Below are positions 5,271 through 7,392 of a stretch of 7,392 nt of DNA, one piece after another (the stretch's first letter is position 1; the number at the start of each line of letters is the position of its first letter). The notes beneath the pieces are model-generated. The model made no database searches. It had not been told where the DNA came from and saw nothing but the letters and a program-made list of their open reading frames with translations. A program made the position numbers and the translations under genes. The DNA comes from Deltaproteobacteria bacterium (GTDB taxonomy: Bacteria > Desulfobacterota_B > Binatia > UBA9968), in assembly GCA_005879255.1 (NCBI GenBank), contig VBKY01000032.1, positions 45,238 through 52,629 on the forward strand, read 5' to 3'.

Positions 5271-6392
5271 CTACGCACGCGGATAAAGCGCATCCATCAT
5301 CAAGCGCTTGTGATGTCCGGGCGTGCCCAAATATTGATAGAGCGTGTGCGCGAGCACGCTGTGCGCCATCATCGGGTGGCCGTAGTCCGTGCCCGGACCG
5401 GCCCAGACCATGTGCGCGTAGTTGGTCGCTTGAAAATAGCCGTCGCTGGCCACCGCCTTTGCTTCATGAACAGCGGCGCGCGCCGGCATGCCGCTGTCGA
5501 TGCGCCATAACGTTTCGTAAGTCGCCCAGCGCGCGGCATCGAGATGAATCGAGATTTCAACGCAATGATCTTGCACCCGCTGGAAGCGGCCGATGGGTTG
5601 ACCGAACACGACCCGAGTTCGTGTGTACTCGCAGGTAAAGTCGAAGACTTCCTGGGACGCGCCGACTTGGTAGGCGCAAAGGATCGGCAACGATTTGTCC
5701 AGCGCGGTTTCCAACGTCGACCAGTTCGCGCCGCTGGAGCCGAGCAAATTTTCTGGCGATACCGCAACCTTATCCAAGCGCACTTCGGCGACGGAAACTA
5801 AGAAGCCGATGTGCGGCGTAATTGTGATTCCGGGGCTCTTGGCGTCGACGACCAAGAAAACGACTTTACCTTCCTCAGTGCGCGCGGCGCAAAGAAAACT
5901 CGTGGCCGCCTGAGCGTCGAAGACAAAGGGCTTAACGCCGTTCATCAGATAGCCGCCGGCAAGTTTGCTCAGGCGTGATTCCACTGCCTCGGCTCCCCAG
6001 TACGCGGCCTTGTCGGTGATTGCTGGAATAATGACCGACTGGCCTTTACAAAGCGGCGGCAGCAAAACTTTGCGCTGCTCGTCGGTGCAGGCTTCGAGAA
6101 TCATCTGCGCCGCGAGTATTCCAGAGCTAAACAGAGGTCCGGGCACGGGGCCGCGGCCCAATTCTTCAAACACGACGGCGCAGTCCGTGGCGCTGACTTC
6201 GGCGCCGCCGAATTGCTCCGGCAGCATCATGCCGAGCCAGCCAAGCTCGGCGGCTTTTTTCACAAGCTGCGGCTGGTAGGTTTGCTTGTTTTTGTACCAC
6301 TGGGTCATCTGGTGCGCCGGCACTTCGGCTTTAACGAAATCCGCCGCGACCTTTTTAAACATCTCTTGGGTTTCAGTTAAACTTAGATCCAT
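5271..6392 (-). CDS. Acyl-CoA dehydrogenase, divergent (small-subunit-like)
   Basis: A 373-residue flavoprotein of the acyl-CoA dehydrogenase family, expected to catalyse alpha-beta desaturation of a CoA thioester in the cytoplasm. The N-terminal helical domain includes LGWLGMMLPEQFGG (50-63) and FEELGRGPVPGPLFSS (75-90). The middle beta-domain runs from about 120 to 220. The C-terminal helical domain opens with TRTRVVFGQPIGRFQRVQD (257-275). Two family features are altered: the usual HGG stretch near the C-terminus is replaced by VWAGPGTDYG (329-338), and no EGT motif, the usual seat of the catalytic glutamate in medium/short-chain members, is present. The alternative glutamate position in the helix before TRTRVVFG also seems not to be Glu (DKSL, 232-235), judged by eye. 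It may therefore be the non-catalytic partner of the adjacent dehydrogenase. AGGAGA lies eight bases before the ATG, with a 9-bp tandem repeat just upstream. Confidence 0.9.
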   Translation of the reverse strand: MDLSLTETQEMFKKVAADFVKAEVPAHQMTQWYKNKQTYQPQLVKKAAELGWLGMMLPEQFGGAEVSATDCAVVFEELGRGPVPGPLFSSGILAAQMILEACTDEQRKVLLPPLCKGQSVIIPAITDKAAYWGAEAVESRLSKLAGGYLMNGVKPFVFDAQAATSFLCAARTEEGKVVFLVVDAKSPGITITPHIGFLVSVAEVRLDKVAVSPENLLGSSGANWSTLETALDKSLPILCAYQVGASQEVFDFTCEYTRTRVVFGQPIGRFQRVQDHCVEISIHLDAARWATYETLWRIDSGMPARAAVHEAKAVASDGYFQATNYAHMVWAGPGTDYGHPMMAHSVLAHTLYQYLGTPGHHKRLMMDALYPRA

Positions 6393-6406
6393 CTGCTTTT
6401 TCTCCT

Positions 6407-6442
6407 ATTGGAACAACTGGAACCATTGGAACCTTTGGAACG
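6407..6442. repeat. Four tandem 9-bp units before the dehydrogenase start
   Basis: Four head-to-tail 9-base units fill exactly 36 bases: ATTGGAACA, ACTGGAACC, ATTGGAACC, TTTGGAACG on the + strand, sharing the core TGGAAC. On the coding (-) strand the core is GTTCCA, and the array ends almost at the ribosome binding site (AGGAGA, 6406-6401) of the acyl-CoA dehydrogenase gene. The spacer between the two dehydrogenase genes is only 71 bases, so the array makes up half of it. Even spacing could suit a direct-repeat binding site; replication slippage is the simpler origin. Confidence 0.85.
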
Positions 6443-6463
6443 AAAAGGTGTTGTTTGTTTCCA

Positions 6464-7392
6464 TCAGCTCCACCCGTAAGTAAGGGAGCCTAGGCCGAGG
6501 CGACGGGCGAAGATCAAACGGTCCGTATCCAAGGTGCCGCCGCCGTGCAATTGCCCCGGTCCGGTGCGCACGGCGTATTCAAAGTCGATGACTTCATGCA
6601 CAGAGAGATCCTGCACCAGCGCGTCGGCGCCCATGATCGCCTGCAGGCGCTCGCCATTGCGCAGGCGCATCATGCGCTGGAAGTAGCGCTGCTGCGGCCC
6701 GCCATAGGGATGCGGCTTTTTGGCGAAACGGCGCCAGTAGATGAGTTGGTTAAAGCGCCGGAGCGTATTTAATTCGATCATCATGTCGGCGACGAGATCG
6801 CGCACGCGCGGATCTTCCAGGATCGGCTTGCCGTCGACATGGGTGTTACGACAATACTCGACAACGCGCTCGATGAGAGGATCAGCCGCGATTCGGCCGT
6901 CGCCGCCATGCTCGAGCTCCATGTGTGTGCTGGCGACTTTCCAGCCGTTGTTTTCACCGCCGATCAAATACTTCGCCGGCACGCGCACGTTGTCGAAGAA
7001 CACTGCGTTCTTGATGCCCATCATGAGATACATGTGCTGGATCGTGATCCCGGGGAGATTCGCCGGGATGTGCAACCAAGCCAGATTTTCGTGACGCTTG
7101 CCTTTCGGATCGGTGCAAACCAGCGTCCAGAGATAATCCGGCGGCAAATGGTGTCCGACCATGACTTTCTGACCGTTGACGATGTAATCGTTGCCGTCAC
7201 GGATCGCTTTGGTCTGGCAATTTGCGATATCGCTGCCGCCATGCGGTTCGGTAAGCACCTGCCAAACGCAAGTCTCGGCGCGCGTGATCGGCGGGAGAAA
7301 TTCAGCTTTCTGCTCTTCTGTGCCCCAGCGGATCAACACCGGTGCGACAATCCGTGCCAACGGGTAAAAGACATGCGAGAGATTGAGGCCGT
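6464..7392 (-). CDS. Acyl-CoA dehydrogenase, N-terminus beyond window
   Basis: The frame is open from TGA at 6464-6466 to the right edge, giving about 308 residues; the first 80-100 residues usual for the family are missing. A TTG at 7358-7360 is the leftmost start-like codon, but it is internal, because the family-like sequence SHVFYPLARIVAPVLIRWG continues upstream of it. Counting from that codon, family landmarks are GTEEQKAEFLPPI (13-25), VLTEPHGGSD (35-44) for the flavin/substrate region, YIVNGQK (59-65), FFDNVRVPAKYLIG (121-134), MELEHGGDGRI (147-157), and RLIFARRLGLGSL at the end. E150 (codon 6911-6913) lies where the FadE/IVD-type members carry their catalytic glutamate (the ER/EH position), so this subunit may be the catalytic one. 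The normal C-terminal GT-S-EIQR stretch reads LHGGGTLDTDR. It is followed after 71 bases by a second dehydrogenase gene on the same strand, a pairing known for heteromeric acyl-CoA dehydrogenases. Confidence 0.9.
   Translation of the reverse strand, partial: GLNLSHVFYPLARIVAPVLIRWGTEEQKAEFLPPITRAETCVWQVLTEPHGGSDIANCQTKAIRDGNDYIVNGQKVMVGHHLPPDYLWTLVCTDPKGKRHENLAWLHIPANLPGITIQHMYLMMGIKNAVFFDNVRVPAKYLIGGENNGWKVASTHMELEHGGDGRIAADPLIERVVEYCRNTHVDGKPILEDPRVRDLVADMMIELNTLRRFNQLIYWRRFAKKPHPYGGPQQRYFQRMMRLRNGERLQAIMGADALVQDLSVHEVIDFEYAVRTGPGQLHGGGTLDTDRLIFARRLGLGSLTYGWS

Noticed and set aside
5369..5767. A 132-codon open frame on the - strand, in another frame inside the second dehydrogenase
   Set aside because: It is Arg/Ser-rich low-quality translation, fully overlapped by a recognised acyl-CoA dehydrogenase frame.
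5187..6442. CRISPR array or phage attachment-site reading of the repeats
   Set aside because: Units are 7 and 9 bases with no spacers, and no cas genes, integrase or tRNA lie nearby.
6286..6483. A + strand frame encoding a striking Trp-Asn repeat peptide
   Set aside because: The repeat arises only from reading the 9-bp tandem array in frame (9 is a multiple of 3). The frame overlaps the dehydrogenase gene antisense and has no start support.

Overview
The window looks like ordinary bacterial chromosome from a Gram-negative, aerobic heterotroph. Five of the seven clear genes carry export signals, there are two periplasmic-type solute-binding proteins, and two acyl-CoA dehydrogenases point to oxidation of organic acids. 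Base composition is moderately GC-rich. Orphan solute-binding proteins next to acyl-CoA dehydrogenases, plus short tandem-repeat spacers, are a style I associate with uncultured soil or subsurface lineages (Deltaproteobacteria-like, Methylomirabilota/Rokubacteria-like, Tectomicrobia-like) and with some Betaproteobacteria. That placement is an impression, not a demonstration.

Layout. Positions 1-141 may be the tail of a gene entering from the left, but the reading is ambiguous. Positions 142-355 are a noncoding leader. On the + strand follow a secreted CHRD-domain protein (356-949) and an exported metallo-beta-lactamase-fold hydrolase (1055-2113), ending in a strong intrinsic terminator (2148-2188). 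The rest of the window is read from the - strand, from right to left: an acyl-CoA dehydrogenase running off the right edge (6464-7392), a second divergent acyl-CoA dehydrogenase (5271-6392), an iron(III)-type ABC solute-binding protein (4151-5164), a TctC/Bug-type solute-binding protein (3032-4126), and a small exported cupredoxin-like protein (2277-2972). The two strands converge at the terminator.

How the genes may work together. The two dehydrogenases look like partner subunits or partner enzymes acting on a CoA thioester. The two binding proteins could capture the corresponding acid or another substrate outside the inner membrane. No permease, CoA ligase, electron-transfer flavoprotein or regulator lies in the window, so the substrate cannot be named. 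The spacers of the - strand cluster hold two different short tandem-repeat structures: four 9-bp units before one dehydrogenase, and two opposed heptamer arrays of four units that fold into a hairpin before the binding protein. I see no CRISPR array, transposase, integrase, tRNA, rRNA or phage gene. I do not find convincing evidence of a new biological system. The best leads are the repeat-bearing leaders and the dehydrogenase pair.
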